Shown here piece by piece: positions 1 to 7,563 of a stretch of 64,000 nt of DNA. Position numbers and translations under genes: made by a program. The notes under the pieces were generated by a model. That model saw only the letters and a program-made list of their open reading frames with translations, was not told where the DNA came from and made no database searches. The stretch comes from Hymenobacter jeongseonensis (GTDB lineage Bacteria > Bacteroidota > Bacteroidia > Cytophagales > Hymenobacteraceae), in the NCBI RefSeq assembly GCF_015694725.1, contig NZ_JADQDQ010000003.1, forward strand, positions 124,001 through 188,000, written 5' to 3'. Position 1 is the first letter of the stretch; each line of letters starts with the position of its first letter.

Positions 1-1541
1 GCGAGAAGGCCCACGTTTACGTGTTTGGCGGCGTAAACAAGCGCAAAGGCGACGCCTACGCTTGGACGCGCTTTGCCGACGACGACCGCAACGTGCCCGC
101 CATTTACCCCGACGGCTTCGACCCCATCATCACTAGCGACATTGTGGATGCCTCGGCCGTGGCCGGCGTGCGCACGGCGTTGGGCGAGTGGGAGTTGGAT
201 ATCAGCAACAACTTCGGTTCCAACCGCTTTGAGTACGGGTTGCGCAATACGCTAAATGCGTCGTTGGGCGCGGCCTCGCCGACTTCTTTCAACGCGGGCG
301 GCTTCCAGCTGCAGCAGGACGTGGTGAGCGTGGGCTTGACGCGCAACTACAAAACGGTGCTGCAGGGCCTCAACGTGGCGGCGGGCGCCGAGGCGCGCCG
401 CGAGTGGTACTCTTTGTTTGCCGGGGAGGAAGCATCCTACCGCAACTACGACCCCGATTTGTCGGGCGGTTCACAGGGCTTTCCGGGCTACCAGCCCAGC
501 GACGCCATCAAAGCCCAGCGCGATAACGTGGGTGCCTATGTAGATGCGGAGCTGAGCGTGACCCAGCGCTGGCTGCTGGCGGGCGCTCTTCGCTTTGAAA
601 ACTACAGCGACTTCGGCAGCACGCTGAACTACAAAGCATCGACACGCTACAACGTGACCGACTTCCTCACGGTGCGCGGTACCGTCAGCTCCGGATTCCG
701 GGCGCCTTCGCTGGCGCAGATTAACTTCAATTCAACCTTTACCAACTTCATCAACGGCGACCCGGTGGAGGTGCTGCTGGCCCGCAACAACAGCGCCGTG
801 ACTCAAAAACTCGGCATTCCGTCGCTGAAGCAGGAAACTTCGACCAGCGCCAACGTGGGCTTCACCAGCCGCCTGGGTTCGTCGCTGAGCCTGACGGTGG
901 ACGGCTACTACATCAAGGTGAAGGACCGGGTGGTGCTCACGACCCAGTTTGGGGCCGACGACCCCGTGATTGGCGCCGACCTAGTGGCCCTGAATGTAGA
1001 CCAGGCCCAGTTTTTCGCCAACGCCGCCGACACCCGCTCGCTGGGCCTCGACGTGGTGCTGAACCACTTCACGGCCGTTGGCACGGGCCGCCTCACCACC
1101 ACGCTGGCTGCCAACTTCAACAACCTGCGCATCGACCGCGTGCAAACGTCAGGTCGGTTGGCCGGTCGCGAGGATGACTTCTTCGGCCCCCGCGAGCAGG
1201 CGTTTGTGAAGGCTTCGGCCCCGCCCTCCAAAATCAATGCGACGTTTGATTACCAAGTAAGCCGTTGGGGCGCCCTGTTGCGCTTCGTGCGTTTCGACAA
1301 GGTGACGCTGCTCGATTTTGATAACGAGGAGATGAACTACGCTTCGCGCATCACTACCGACCTCACGCTTAGCTACGCCCTAACTCCGCACCTGCAGCTG
1401 GCGGTGGGCAGCTCCAACTTGTTTGGCGTATACCCCACGCTGTTTGACCCGCAGCGCACCGAAACCGGTGGCGCCTGGGACCCCGTGCAGATGGGCGCCA
1501 ACGGCCGCTTCCTCTTCGCCAAATTGCAGGCCCGCTTTTAA
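1..1541 (+). CDS. TonB-dependent outer-membrane receptor, C-terminal part
   Basis: The frame is open from base 3, so the gene starts outside the window; the GTG at 21 is internal. About 513 residues are visible. They read as alternating beta strands and loops, with typical receptor segments such as SGFRAPSLAQ near the middle and a final strand ending LQARF. A terminal Phe is the usual BAM recognition residue. The family imports siderophores, glycans or vitamins across the outer membrane using TonB-ExbBD energy. The plug domain and any signal peptide lie upstream, so the substrate cannot be judged. The family call is firm; specificity is unknown. Confidence 0.9.
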   Translation, partial: EKAHVYVFGGVNKRKGDAYAWTRFADDDRNVPAIYPDGFDPIITSDIVDASAVAGVRTALGEWELDISNNFGSNRFEYGLRNTLNASLGAASPTSFNAGGFQLQQDVVSVGLTRNYKTVLQGLNVAAGAEARREWYSLFAGEEASYRNYDPDLSGGSQGFPGYQPSDAIKAQRDNVGAYVDAELSVTQRWLLAGALRFENYSDFGSTLNYKASTRYNVTDFLTVRGTVSSGFRAPSLAQINFNSTFTNFINGDPVEVLLARNNSAVTQKLGIPSLKQETSTSANVGFTSRLGSSLSLTVDGYYIKVKDRVVLTTQFGADDPVIGADLVALNVDQAQFFANAADTRSLGLDVVLNHFTAVGTGRLTTTLAANFNNLRIDRVQTSGRLAGREDDFFGPREQAFVKASAPPSKINATFDYQVSRWGALLRFVRFDKVTLLDFDNEEMNYASRITTDLTLSYALTPHLQLAVGSSNLFGVYPTLFDPQRTETGGAWDPVQMGANGRFLFAKLQARF

Positions 1542-1573
1542 TCGGTTTACTAGTTGTTGATTAGCACTTATCC

Positions 1574-1600
1574 ACCGCCCGGTCTTCATGGCCGGGCGGT
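1574..1600 (+). terminator. possible weak terminator after the TonB receptor
   Basis: A 9-bp GC-rich stem (accgcccgg / ccgggcggt) with a 9-base loop begins 33 bases after the receptor stop. Only a short broken T run (ttggtt) follows, so efficiency is doubtful. Confidence 0.35.
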
Positions 1601-1627
1601 TTGGTTAAGCGGTACGGCGTAATTTCG
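1600..1627 (+). promoter_or_regulatory. candidate promoter for hslV
   Basis: TTTGG at 1600-1604 and TAATTTCG at 1620-1627 resemble the Bacteroidota -33 (TTTG) and -7 (TAnnTTTG) elements. The spacer of 16 bases is slightly short. It would give a leader of about 45 bases before hslV. Confidence 0.25.
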
Positions 1628-1677
1628 CCCCTTCGTACCAGTAGCGCGGTGCTAGCGTATTAACTGCTATTTATTCA

Positions 1678-2217
1678 ATGACCAGAATCCGTTCTACCAC
1701 CGTTCTCGGCGTTCGCCACAACGGTGAAATTGCCCTCGGCGCCGACGGCCAGGCCACCATGGACAAACAGGTGGCCAAGAGCAACGTCCGCAAAATTCGC
1801 AAGCTGCAGGACGGGAAAGTGGTGACTGGTTTCGCCGGCTCCACGGCCGATGCCTTCATGCTGCTCGACAAGTTCGACGAGAAGCTGAACGCCTACGGCG
1901 GCAACCTGAAGCGCGCCGCCATCGAACTGGCCAAGGAATGGCGCAAAGACCAGTACCTGCGCAAGCTGGAAGCCATGATGGTGGTGGCCGACCGCGACGA
2001 ACTACTCATCCTTAGTGGCACCGGCGACGTATTAGAGCCCGACTCCGACGTGGCCGCCATCGGCAGCGGGGCCATGTATGCCCAGGCAGCCGCGCTGGCC
2101 CTCAAAAAGCACGCGCCGCATTTGACGGCCCGGCAAATGGTGGAAGACGCCCTCCACATTGCCGCCGACATCTGCATTTACACCAATCATAATTTGATGA
2201 TTGAGTCGCCTATTTAA
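1678..2217 (+). CDS. hslV: ATP-dependent protease peptidase subunit HslV
   Basis: The 179-residue protein matches the N-terminal-nucleophile peptidase HslV (ClpQ) along its whole length. It has TTVLGVRHNG at residues 7-16, GADGQAT shortly after, GFAGSTADAF, the IGSGAMYAQAAA segment and the C-terminal DICIYTNH. HslV forms a double hexamer that works with the HslU unfoldase to degrade misfolded or regulatory proteins in the cytoplasm. By alignment the catalytic Thr is T7, so six residues precede it rather than the single Met of the E. coli enzyme; they would have to be cleaved off. hslU is not adjacent. The ATG start has no Shine-Dalgarno sequence. Confidence 0.93.
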   Translation: MTRIRSTTVLGVRHNGEIALGADGQATMDKQVAKSNVRKIRKLQDGKVVTGFAGSTADAFMLLDKFDEKLNAYGGNLKRAAIELAKEWRKDQYLRKLEAMMVVADRDELLILSGTGDVLEPDSDVAAIGSGAMYAQAAALALKKHAPHLTARQMVEDALHIAADICIYTNHNLMIESPI

Positions 2218-2241
2218 GCTTGACTTTGAAAAAACCAATCA

Positions 2242-2339
2242 GACCGTCATGCTGAGCGCAGTCGAAGCATCTCTCCCGCAATACTAATTCTGATTAGTTG
2301 CGCGGGAGAGATGCTTCGGCTGCGCTCAGCATGACGGTC
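2242..2339. repeat. palindromic REP-like repeat, copy 1
   Basis: Two 38-base arms (2242-2279 and 2302-2339) are reverse complements with one mismatch. The 22-base middle can extend the stem through actaat/attagt. The core of each arm contains CATGCTGAGCGCAG and GAAGCATCTC. It fills the space between hslV and the next gene. A second copy with the same architecture lies at 57335-57437. Arms of this type recur in several bacterial phyla as intergenic REP/BIME-like elements; that link is from general knowledge, not a search. A long hairpin here could stabilise or terminate the hslV mRNA. Confidence 0.85.
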
Positions 2340-2366
2340 AACAATACAGACAATAACCCACCCCAC

Positions 2367-3338
2367 ATGCAAGTAACCAACTTCCTCCGCCACCATTTCC
2401 GCCATTTCAATGCCGCGGCGCTCATCGATGCCGCCGACGGCTACAACAAACACTTGGCCGACGGTGGCAAAATGATGATAACCCTAGCCGGCGCCATGAG
2501 TACCGCCGAACTCGGTATTCAATTGGCCGAATTGATTCGGCAAGACAAGGTGCAAATCATCAGCTGCACCGGCGCCAACCTGGAGGAGGACATCTTCAAC
2601 CTTGTGGCCCACGATTTCTACGAGCGGGTGCCGCACTACCGCGACCTCACCGCTGCCGACGAAACCGCGCTGCTCAAGCGCCACATGAACCGCGTAACCG
2701 ACACCTGCATTCCAGAGGAAGAAGCCATGCGCCGCCTTGAACACTCGGTGCTCAAGTTCTGGGAAAAGGCCGACAAGGCCGGCGAGGCCTATTTTCCCCA
2801 CGAATTCTTCTACCAGATTTTGCTCTCTGGCGAACTGGAGCAGTACTACCAGATTGACCCCAAAAACTCCTGGATGCTGGCCGCAGCTGAGAAAAACCTG
2901 CCCATCATCTGCCCCGGTTGGGAAGATTCCACGCTCGGCAACATCTACGCCGGCCACGTGATGACGGGCGATGTGAAAAACGTGCACACCATGCGCACCG
3001 GCATCCAGTACATGATGTACCTGGCCGACTGGTACACTGCCCAGGCCACCGACGAGAGCAAAGTGGGTTTCTTCCAGATTGGTGGCGGCATTGCCGGCGA
3101 CTTCCCCATCTGCGTGGTGCCCATGCTGCACCAGGACCTTGGCCGCCACGAAGTGCCGCTGTGGGGGTATTTCTGCCAGATTTCGGACTCCACCACCAGC
3201 TACGGCAGCTACTCCGGCGCCGTGCCCAACGAGAAAATTACCTGGGGCAAGCTCGGCGAACACACGCCGAAATACATCATCGAAAGCGACGCGACCATTG
3301 TGGCGCCGCTGGTGTTTGCCATCGTGCTGGGGCAGTAA
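2367..3338 (+). CDS. deoxyhypusine synthase family protein
   Basis: The ATG at 2367 is chosen because earlier in-frame starts lie inside the palindromic repeat; this gives 323 residues. The sequence aligns with deoxyhypusine synthases: an N-terminal nucleotide-binding region with LAGAMSTAELG, SCTGANLEED, then IGGGIAGDFPI at about 237-247, TWGKLG and the terminal DATIVAPLVFA. Eukaryotic DHS transfers the aminobutyl group of spermidine to eIF5A, which bacteria lack, so the substrate must differ; a polyamine reaction is plausible. The lysine that forms the enzyme-butylimine intermediate in human DHS (GGGxxK) is replaced by Gly244. A strong terminator follows, so the gene is probably the last of its unit. 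Confidence 0.85.
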   Translation: MQVTNFLRHHFRHFNAAALIDAADGYNKHLADGGKMMITLAGAMSTAELGIQLAELIRQDKVQIISCTGANLEEDIFNLVAHDFYERVPHYRDLTAADETALLKRHMNRVTDTCIPEEEAMRRLEHSVLKFWEKADKAGEAYFPHEFFYQILLSGELEQYYQIDPKNSWMLAAAEKNLPIICPGWEDSTLGNIYAGHVMTGDVKNVHTMRTGIQYMMYLADWYTAQATDESKVGFFQIGGGIAGDFPICVVPMLHQDLGRHEVPLWGYFCQISDSTTSYGSYSGAVPNEKITWGKLGEHTPKYIIESDATIVAPLVFAIVLGQ

Positions 3339-3352
3339 TTGCTGCATAGCCT

Positions 3353-3408
3353 AAAAAGCAAAAGAGCCTGCCGCTTATGAAGCGGCAGGCTCTTTTGCTT
3401 TTTTTTTA
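3353..3408 (+). terminator. Rho-independent terminator after the DHS-like gene
   Basis: A 24-base perfect stem (3353-3376 / 3380-3403) with a 3-base loop is flanked by A and T runs, so it can act in both directions. It begins 14 bases after the stop codon of the plus-strand gene and lies downstream of the minus-strand gene ending at 3443. Confidence 0.92.
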
Positions 3409-3442
3409 ATGGATTTGATGAGTTTACTGCGCCCGCAATTCT

Positions 3443-3892
3443 TTAATTTACAGATGCAGGCAAATAGTTTAGCTTGGCTGACTCCTCTAGTTCGTCGTCA
3501 AGGTTAGCATCGAACTTGAAGGCGTACAGAAACCATTTGTCGTTAGCCTTGTAGAACTCGAATGTAAAACGCAATGGCTGACGGTCATAGCGCACTAGGT
3601 AAGATTGGAGTATAAAGCTGGACGCAATCTGACGTTTAACAATAAGCTCATATCCGTAGTATTTGCCCACGTATTCGGGAGTTAGCTTATTAATTTCATT
3701 CTTAAGCCCTTCAACTGCATCCATATTGCGCGATACCCACGGATTAGTGTTGTAAAGCTTTTCAACGGCTTTCGCCGGACCTTGCGGATAAGCTTTGAAA
3801 AAATTGGCTACTAAAATTTCGGGTGTATCCTGACTAAAAGAGTTATAAGCGAGAAGAAAAAATAGTAAAGAGAAAAAAAATGATTTTTTCAT
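3443..3892 (-). CDS. exported hypothetical protein
   Basis: The 149-residue protein starts at MKKSFFFSLLFF, a clear Sec signal peptide ending near NSFSQ; the open frame continues 14 codons further upstream but without signal-peptide character. The mature part has aromatic-rich segments (KYYGYELIVKRQ, RFTFEFYKANDKWFLYAFKFD) like small periplasmic proteins of the DUF3887/DUF4783 kind, which often adopt a cystatin/NTF2-like fold. I do not recognise the family with certainty. The gene is noticeably more AT-rich than its neighbours, which hints at recent acquisition or low expression. It converges on the DHS-like gene and shares its terminator. Confidence 0.7.
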   Translation of the reverse strand: MKKSFFFSLLFFLLAYNSFSQDTPEILVANFFKAYPQGPAKAVEKLYNTNPWVSRNMDAVEGLKNEINKLTPEYVGKYYGYELIVKRQIASSFILQSYLVRYDRQPLRFTFEFYKANDKWFLYAFKFDANLDDELEESAKLNYLPASVN

Positions 3893-4021
3893 GAAATTTT
3901 GGTCAGCGTAAATTACTAATATTGGAAACCCCAAAATTCAGTCGAAATAAATGGGATTGACAAGAAGAAATGCAAAGAGTTTGACAATGTAATGTTACAT
4001 ACTAGGTGAATTATGGAATTA

Positions 4022-4402
4022 TTATCCCAGTACGTGCTGGGCTAGTACCTTTTGCACGTCGTAGATATTAACCTGGCTGTTGAATTTGCGCACAATACTG
4101 GGTAGCGCTTCGCTCGATACCCATATTTTCAATTCGGCGTCAAGGTCCAGATGGCCCGCCGTTTCAATGCCAAACCGGGAAATGCTTTTGTAGGCAATGG
4201 ACAGGTAGTCCGTCTTTTTGCCCGTGATGCCTTGCTTTTCAACGAGTATAAGGCGTTTGTTGGTGAAGATGAAGACGTCGCGCACCAGTTTAAAACCGAT
4301 TTCGATGGCCTCGCCGTTCGCCAGCAGCACGCCGTATTCGCTGTGTAACTCGGCGGGTTGGACAACCCCCGCGTTGCCGATTAATGCAGAAAAAAAGCCC
4401 AT
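4022..4402 (-). CDS. PH-domain protein (YvbH-like bacterial PH)
   Basis: The start at MGFFSALIGNAG is preferred over upstream frame extensions and gives 126 residues. The pattern GVLLANGEAIEIGFKLVRDVFIFTNKR followed by DYLSIAYKSISRFGIETAG is that of the bacterial PH-like domain PF08000: a beta barrel with a conserved FTNKRL strand and a C-terminal helix. Members are cytoplasmic proteins without known enzymatic activity, possibly acting as assembly or binding modules. The gene stands alone between the small exported protein and the OmpA fusion. Family call good, function unknown. Confidence 0.8.
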   Translation of the reverse strand: MGFFSALIGNAGVVQPAELHSEYGVLLANGEAIEIGFKLVRDVFIFTNKRLILVEKQGITGKKTDYLSIAYKSISRFGIETAGHLDLDAELKIWVSSEALPSIVRKFNSQVNIYDVQKVLAQHVLG

Positions 4403-4470
4403 ACAGGTGAGAGAGTTGGTGAGATATCCCGCAGTATAAGAAATAGTAGATGATTCGCTAGCACGCAATT

Positions 4471-4515
4471 GCTCCCTTGCCGGCGCACGATGCAAATGCA
4501 CGTCAGCAAGGGAGC
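4471..4515 (-). terminator. hairpin downstream of the DUF937-OmpA gene
   Basis: A perfect 10-bp stem (gctcccttgc at 4471-4480 / gcaagggagc at 4506-4515) lies 20 bases past the minus-strand stop at 4535. There is no T run, so it could be a stability hairpin rather than a true terminator. Confidence 0.4.
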
Positions 4516-4534
4516 GAATACGTTGATTCAGGTC

Positions 4535-5908
4535 CTATTTTTTGGTGACGCGCACATCCACGCGCCGGTTTTGGGCACGGCCCTCGGGCGTATCGTTGCT
4601 CGCGATGGGGTGCTCGGCGCCGTAGCCTTCGGCGGTTACGCGGGCGGCAGCAATGCCTGCGTTGATAACGGCCTGCCTAGCGGCATTAGCCCGCTGCGTG
4701 CTCAGAGTTTTGTTCTGCGCGGCCTGGCCGCGGCTGTCGGTGTAGCCACCCAGCTTAATAGCAGCGTTCGGGAAGGCTTTGAGAATGGCGGCAATGTTCT
4801 TCAATTGAGCCTGCGACTCCGCCGTGAGCGTGGCCTTGGCGGTGTTGAAATACACCCGGTCCAGGCTCATCCAGCCCGCGGTTTTGTCGTCGCTCACGGT
4901 TTGGTTGGCGTCGTTCAGGAAATTAAACATGCGGGCTTCTACCGAATTGTTGCCCACGTTCAGCACCGTGCCATTGGGAAGCGTGAGTTGGGTATCGGCG
5001 CCGGTGTCGTAGATATAGTTGCCGCTGGCTTCATCGAAGCGGCCGGTGGGGGCAGTGGCCGTGATGGGTGCCGTGGTCGTGGTCGTATCCGGCACTGTTT
5101 CCGTGGTGACCGGCGCGGTTGCGTCGGGCTGTTTGTCGCAGCTGCGCATAAAGTATATCAACGCAATGGCGCCTAGCAGCAGCAACACCAGCCAGGGCCA
5201 GCGGCTCGGCGAGGAGGTAGCACCACGCTCGTCGCGGGGTGAATCGCGGAAGGAGTCGCCGGCACGGTTGGCAGCTGCCGAAACCGTGCTGCCCACGTCG
5301 TGCGCGGCATTTCCCAGGCCCGCGGCGACGGTTCCCAGCCCCAGGCCCGATAGCACCGTGCCCAGGCCCGCGGGTAGTCTGCTCAGCGCCCCCATGATGC
5401 TGCCGCGCTGGCTGTTCAGGTAGGTGCGGAGGCCATTGCCGTCCAGCTTGTTTTCGGCGGTGTGCCGGCCCAGCACGCCCAGCACCACCGGCATGGCCAT
5501 GCTCATCAGGCTGCTCACCGTGGACGTTTGCACGCCGGCCTGCCGGCTCACGCCTTCCACGGCCGGGGTGTAGCCCGTGCCCAGCACCGAGCGCAGAAAA
5601 TCGGCGCCGCGAGCCATCAGGCCCCCATCGGCAGCGGGGGCAGGCGTGCCGCCTTTGCCCAGGCCCCTGAACAGGTTGCCCATATTGCCCAAGATGCCGC
5701 TGCTATGCGCTTGTTGTGACATGCTGAGTAATTCTTCACTGCCCCCCGGCTGTTGCGAGCGGGCAAACACACTCCCGAGCACCATGGGTACTACCCCGTG
5801 TAGCGCGGTCCCGATGTTGCTTTCGTTTTCGCCCAGGGCGGTGCTGGCTTGGCGCACGGTGTCGCCGCCGAAATACTGCTGCACAAGGTCCAATAGGTTG
5901 GTGCTCAT
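4535..5908 (-). CDS. DUF937 domain - transmembrane - OmpA C-terminal domain protein
   Basis: The 457-residue protein has three parts. Residues 1-200 resemble DUF937 (YidB-like), with LLDLVQQYFGGDTV and Gly/Leu-rich helices. One transmembrane helix lies at about 237-254 (WPWLVLLLLGAIALIYF). Residues about 345-457 form an OmpA-type peptidoglycan-binding domain with FNTAKATLT, GGYTDSRG, the LSTQRANAAR helix and NRRVDVRV. There is no signal peptide, so the DUF937 part should be cytoplasmic and the OmpA part periplasmic, tethering the inner membrane to the cell wall. A Pro/Thr-rich linker follows the helix. The gene is monocistronic, with a hairpin downstream. Confidence 0.88.
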   Translation of the reverse strand: MSTNLLDLVQQYFGGDTVRQASTALGENESNIGTALHGVVPMVLGSVFARSQQPGGSEELLSMSQQAHSSGILGNMGNLFRGLGKGGTPAPAADGGLMARGADFLRSVLGTGYTPAVEGVSRQAGVQTSTVSSLMSMAMPVVLGVLGRHTAENKLDGNGLRTYLNSQRGSIMGALSRLPAGLGTVLSGLGLGTVAAGLGNAAHDVGSTVSAAANRAGDSFRDSPRDERGATSSPSRWPWLVLLLLGAIALIYFMRSCDKQPDATAPVTTETVPDTTTTTAPITATAPTGRFDEASGNYIYDTGADTQLTLPNGTVLNVGNNSVEARMFNFLNDANQTVSDDKTAGWMSLDRVYFNTAKATLTAESQAQLKNIAAILKAFPNAAIKLGGYTDSRGQAAQNKTLSTQRANAARQAVINAGIAAARVTAEGYGAEHPIASNDTPEGRAQNRRVDVRVTKK

Positions 5909-6238
5909 GGTTTGGGGATTAAGGTGATTGACTCCTAAACTACGTATTATCTGTGAGGTGGTATGTTAGTGATGAGATTGTAAATGAATTGGTTAGGTGT
6001 TTTTCTATTCTTCCAAACGTGCAATACGGTCTGGTGGCGCAGGGCGTGAGCCTGGGGCGAAACCGAGGCCTCGCGGGCGAATGATACCCAAACGACTGCA
6101 GCGGCGAGCGAACGTGAAGCACCTCTGCCGCGCTCCGGCTGGTTGGCAGCACAGCATTTTATTTAGCCATTCGATTGCTACTGTTGTTTCTATTCGCGTT
6201 CCGTTTGCAGAATCCATATCCCATAACGCATTGAGCTA
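5909..6238. other. intergenic region without a convincing gene
   Basis: These 330 bases separate the divergent OmpA-fusion gene and the AraC-type gene. Short open frames exist on both strands, but none has a recognisable family or start context. A GC-rich core (about 6030-6150) sits between AT-rich flanks and may be a decayed remnant. It must hold the promoters of the two flanking genes; no clear -7 box was found. Confidence 0.5.
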
Positions 6239-6657
6239 ATGCCCACCACGCCCATACCCAAAAAAAACTGGCCCGGCAGCACGAAATCACCGCCGATTTT
6301 CAGCGGCTGGTAGTTGCGCACGTGGCCGACATTGCCACCGGCCGGGCCACCGAAATGCTGGAAATCCGAGACTTTGCCGGGCAGATCTGCATTCACCCCA
6401 CGCACCTGAGCAACACCCTCAAACTAACCACGGGGCAGTCGCCGTGCACGTTTTTCGAGAGCTGCATCATGGACGTGACCCGGCAGTTGCTGCGCGACAC
6501 CGCCCGTCCCGTGGCCGACATTGCCGCCAACCTGACCTTCGACCCCTCAAACTTCACCAAGTTTTTCAAGCGCTTCGAGGGCTGCACACCCAAGCAATAC
6601 CGCGAGCAGGAATGGGCCCGGCACCGAACCGAAACTTCGGAAACAGTCACCATTTAA
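6239..6657 (+). pseudogene. AraC-family HTH regulator with a one-base frameshift near the start
   Basis: From about 6265 the frame encodes the C-terminal AraC DNA-binding domain: a first HTH (EIRDFAGQICIHPTHLSNTLK), then PVADIAANLTFDPSNFTKFFKRFEG and the closing CTPKQYR signature. No good start exists in that frame; the first candidate is a GTG at 6322. The ATG at 6239 is in another frame and reaches a stop after 23 codons. Adding one A to the A8 tract at 6260-6267 joins the two frames into a 139-residue protein starting MPTTPIPKKK and continuing LARQHEITADFQRLV. This is either a real mutation, slippage control or a sequencing error. It lies just upstream of an SDR gene that it may regulate. 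Confidence 0.75.
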
Positions 6658-6735
6658 ACTGAAACAGTCACCATCCGCCGGCCACGCCGCGCCCGGACCT
6701 TTGTGCCATCCTCTACAATAAATCAAACCGAACGG

Positions 6736-7497
6736 ATGAGCATCCCCAAAATCGCCCTCATTACGGGTGGCAGCCGTGGGCTAGGCCAAAACATGGCCCT
6801 GCAACTGGCCGCGGCCGGTACCGATATTATTCTTACTTACCACAGCCGCACGGCCGAAGCGGCGGCTGTCGTAGCTGAAATTGAAGCCCTGGGCCGCAAA
6901 GCCGTGGCCCTGCCGCTGGATACCGGTAAGGTGGCTTCCTTTGAGGCCTTTGCCCAAGCCGTAACCGAAAAATTGCAGCAGACCTGGGGCCGCGACACCT
7001 TGGATTACTTGGTGAACAACGCCGGCATCGACTCCGCCGCGCCCTTCGCCGCCACCACCGAGGAAAACTTTGACCGCCTCCTGAACGTGCATTTCAAGGG
7101 CGTCTTCTTCCTCACCCAAACGCTGCTGCCGCTGCTGGCCGATGGCGGCGGCGTGGTAAATCTTTCCACCGGCCTCACGCGCTTCACCACGCCCGGCTAC
7201 GCGGCCTACGCCAGCATGAAAGGCGCCGTGGAGATTTTTACCAAGTACCTAGCCAAGGAACTGGGCAGCCGGGGCATCCGGGCCAACATCGTCGCGCCCG
7301 GCATCGTCAAAACCGACTTTACGGCCGCGGCCCGCACCGCGCACCCGCAACTGGAGGCCTACATGAGCGGCAACACGGCCCTGGGGCGCATCGGCGAGCC
7401 CGGAGACATTGGCGGCGTGGTGACCTTCCTGTGTTCGGATGCGGCCCGTTGGGTGAATGCCCAACGCATTGAAGCCTCGGGCGGGTATTCGTTGTAA
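6736..7497 (+). CDS. SDR family NAD(P)-dependent oxidoreductase
   Basis: The ATG at 6736 gives 253 residues; earlier starts add an unlikely tail. It is a classical short-chain dehydrogenase: TGGSRGLG at 10-17 for the dinucleotide, NNAG at 94-97, active Ser144, and the YxxxK pair Tyr158/Lys162, followed by PGIVKTDF and a C-terminal GRIGEPGDIGGVVTFLCSD segment. Such enzymes reduce or oxidise carbonyl/alcohol groups in the cytoplasm; the substrate is not evident. It follows the AraC-type gene by 78 bases on the same strand, a frequent regulator-oxidoreductase pairing. Confidence 0.92.
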   Translation: MSIPKIALITGGSRGLGQNMALQLAAAGTDIILTYHSRTAEAAAVVAEIEALGRKAVALPLDTGKVASFEAFAQAVTEKLQQTWGRDTLDYLVNNAGIDSAAPFAATTEENFDRLLNVHFKGVFFLTQTLLPLLADGGGVVNLSTGLTRFTTPGYAAYASMKGAVEIFTKYLAKELGSRGIRANIVAPGIVKTDFTAAARTAHPQLEAYMSGNTALGRIGEPGDIGGVVTFLCSDAARWVNAQRIEASGGYSL

Positions 7498-7563
7498 AAT
7501 CCGTGAAACGCAAAAGCCCCGGCCGGAAAAACTTCCGGCCGGGGCTTTTGCGTTTCACGGATT
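7498..7563. terminator. bidirectional terminator with perfect 30-bp arms
   Basis: Arms 7498-7527 and 7534-7563 are perfect reverse complements around a 6-base loop. A- and T-rich stretches flank a GC-rich core. It starts at the SDR stop codon, and its right arm overlaps the first two bases of the facing gene's stop codon (7562-7564). It serves both convergent genes. Confidence 0.92.

Noticed and set aside
2484..3347. Long open frame on the minus strand inside the DHS-like gene
   Set aside because: It is a shadow of the GC-rich coding strand: no start context, no family features, low-complexity His/Val/Gly-rich translation.
5992..6217. Short frames in the OmpA-AraC intergenic region
   Set aside because: Overlapping on both strands, compositionally odd and without homology that I recognise.
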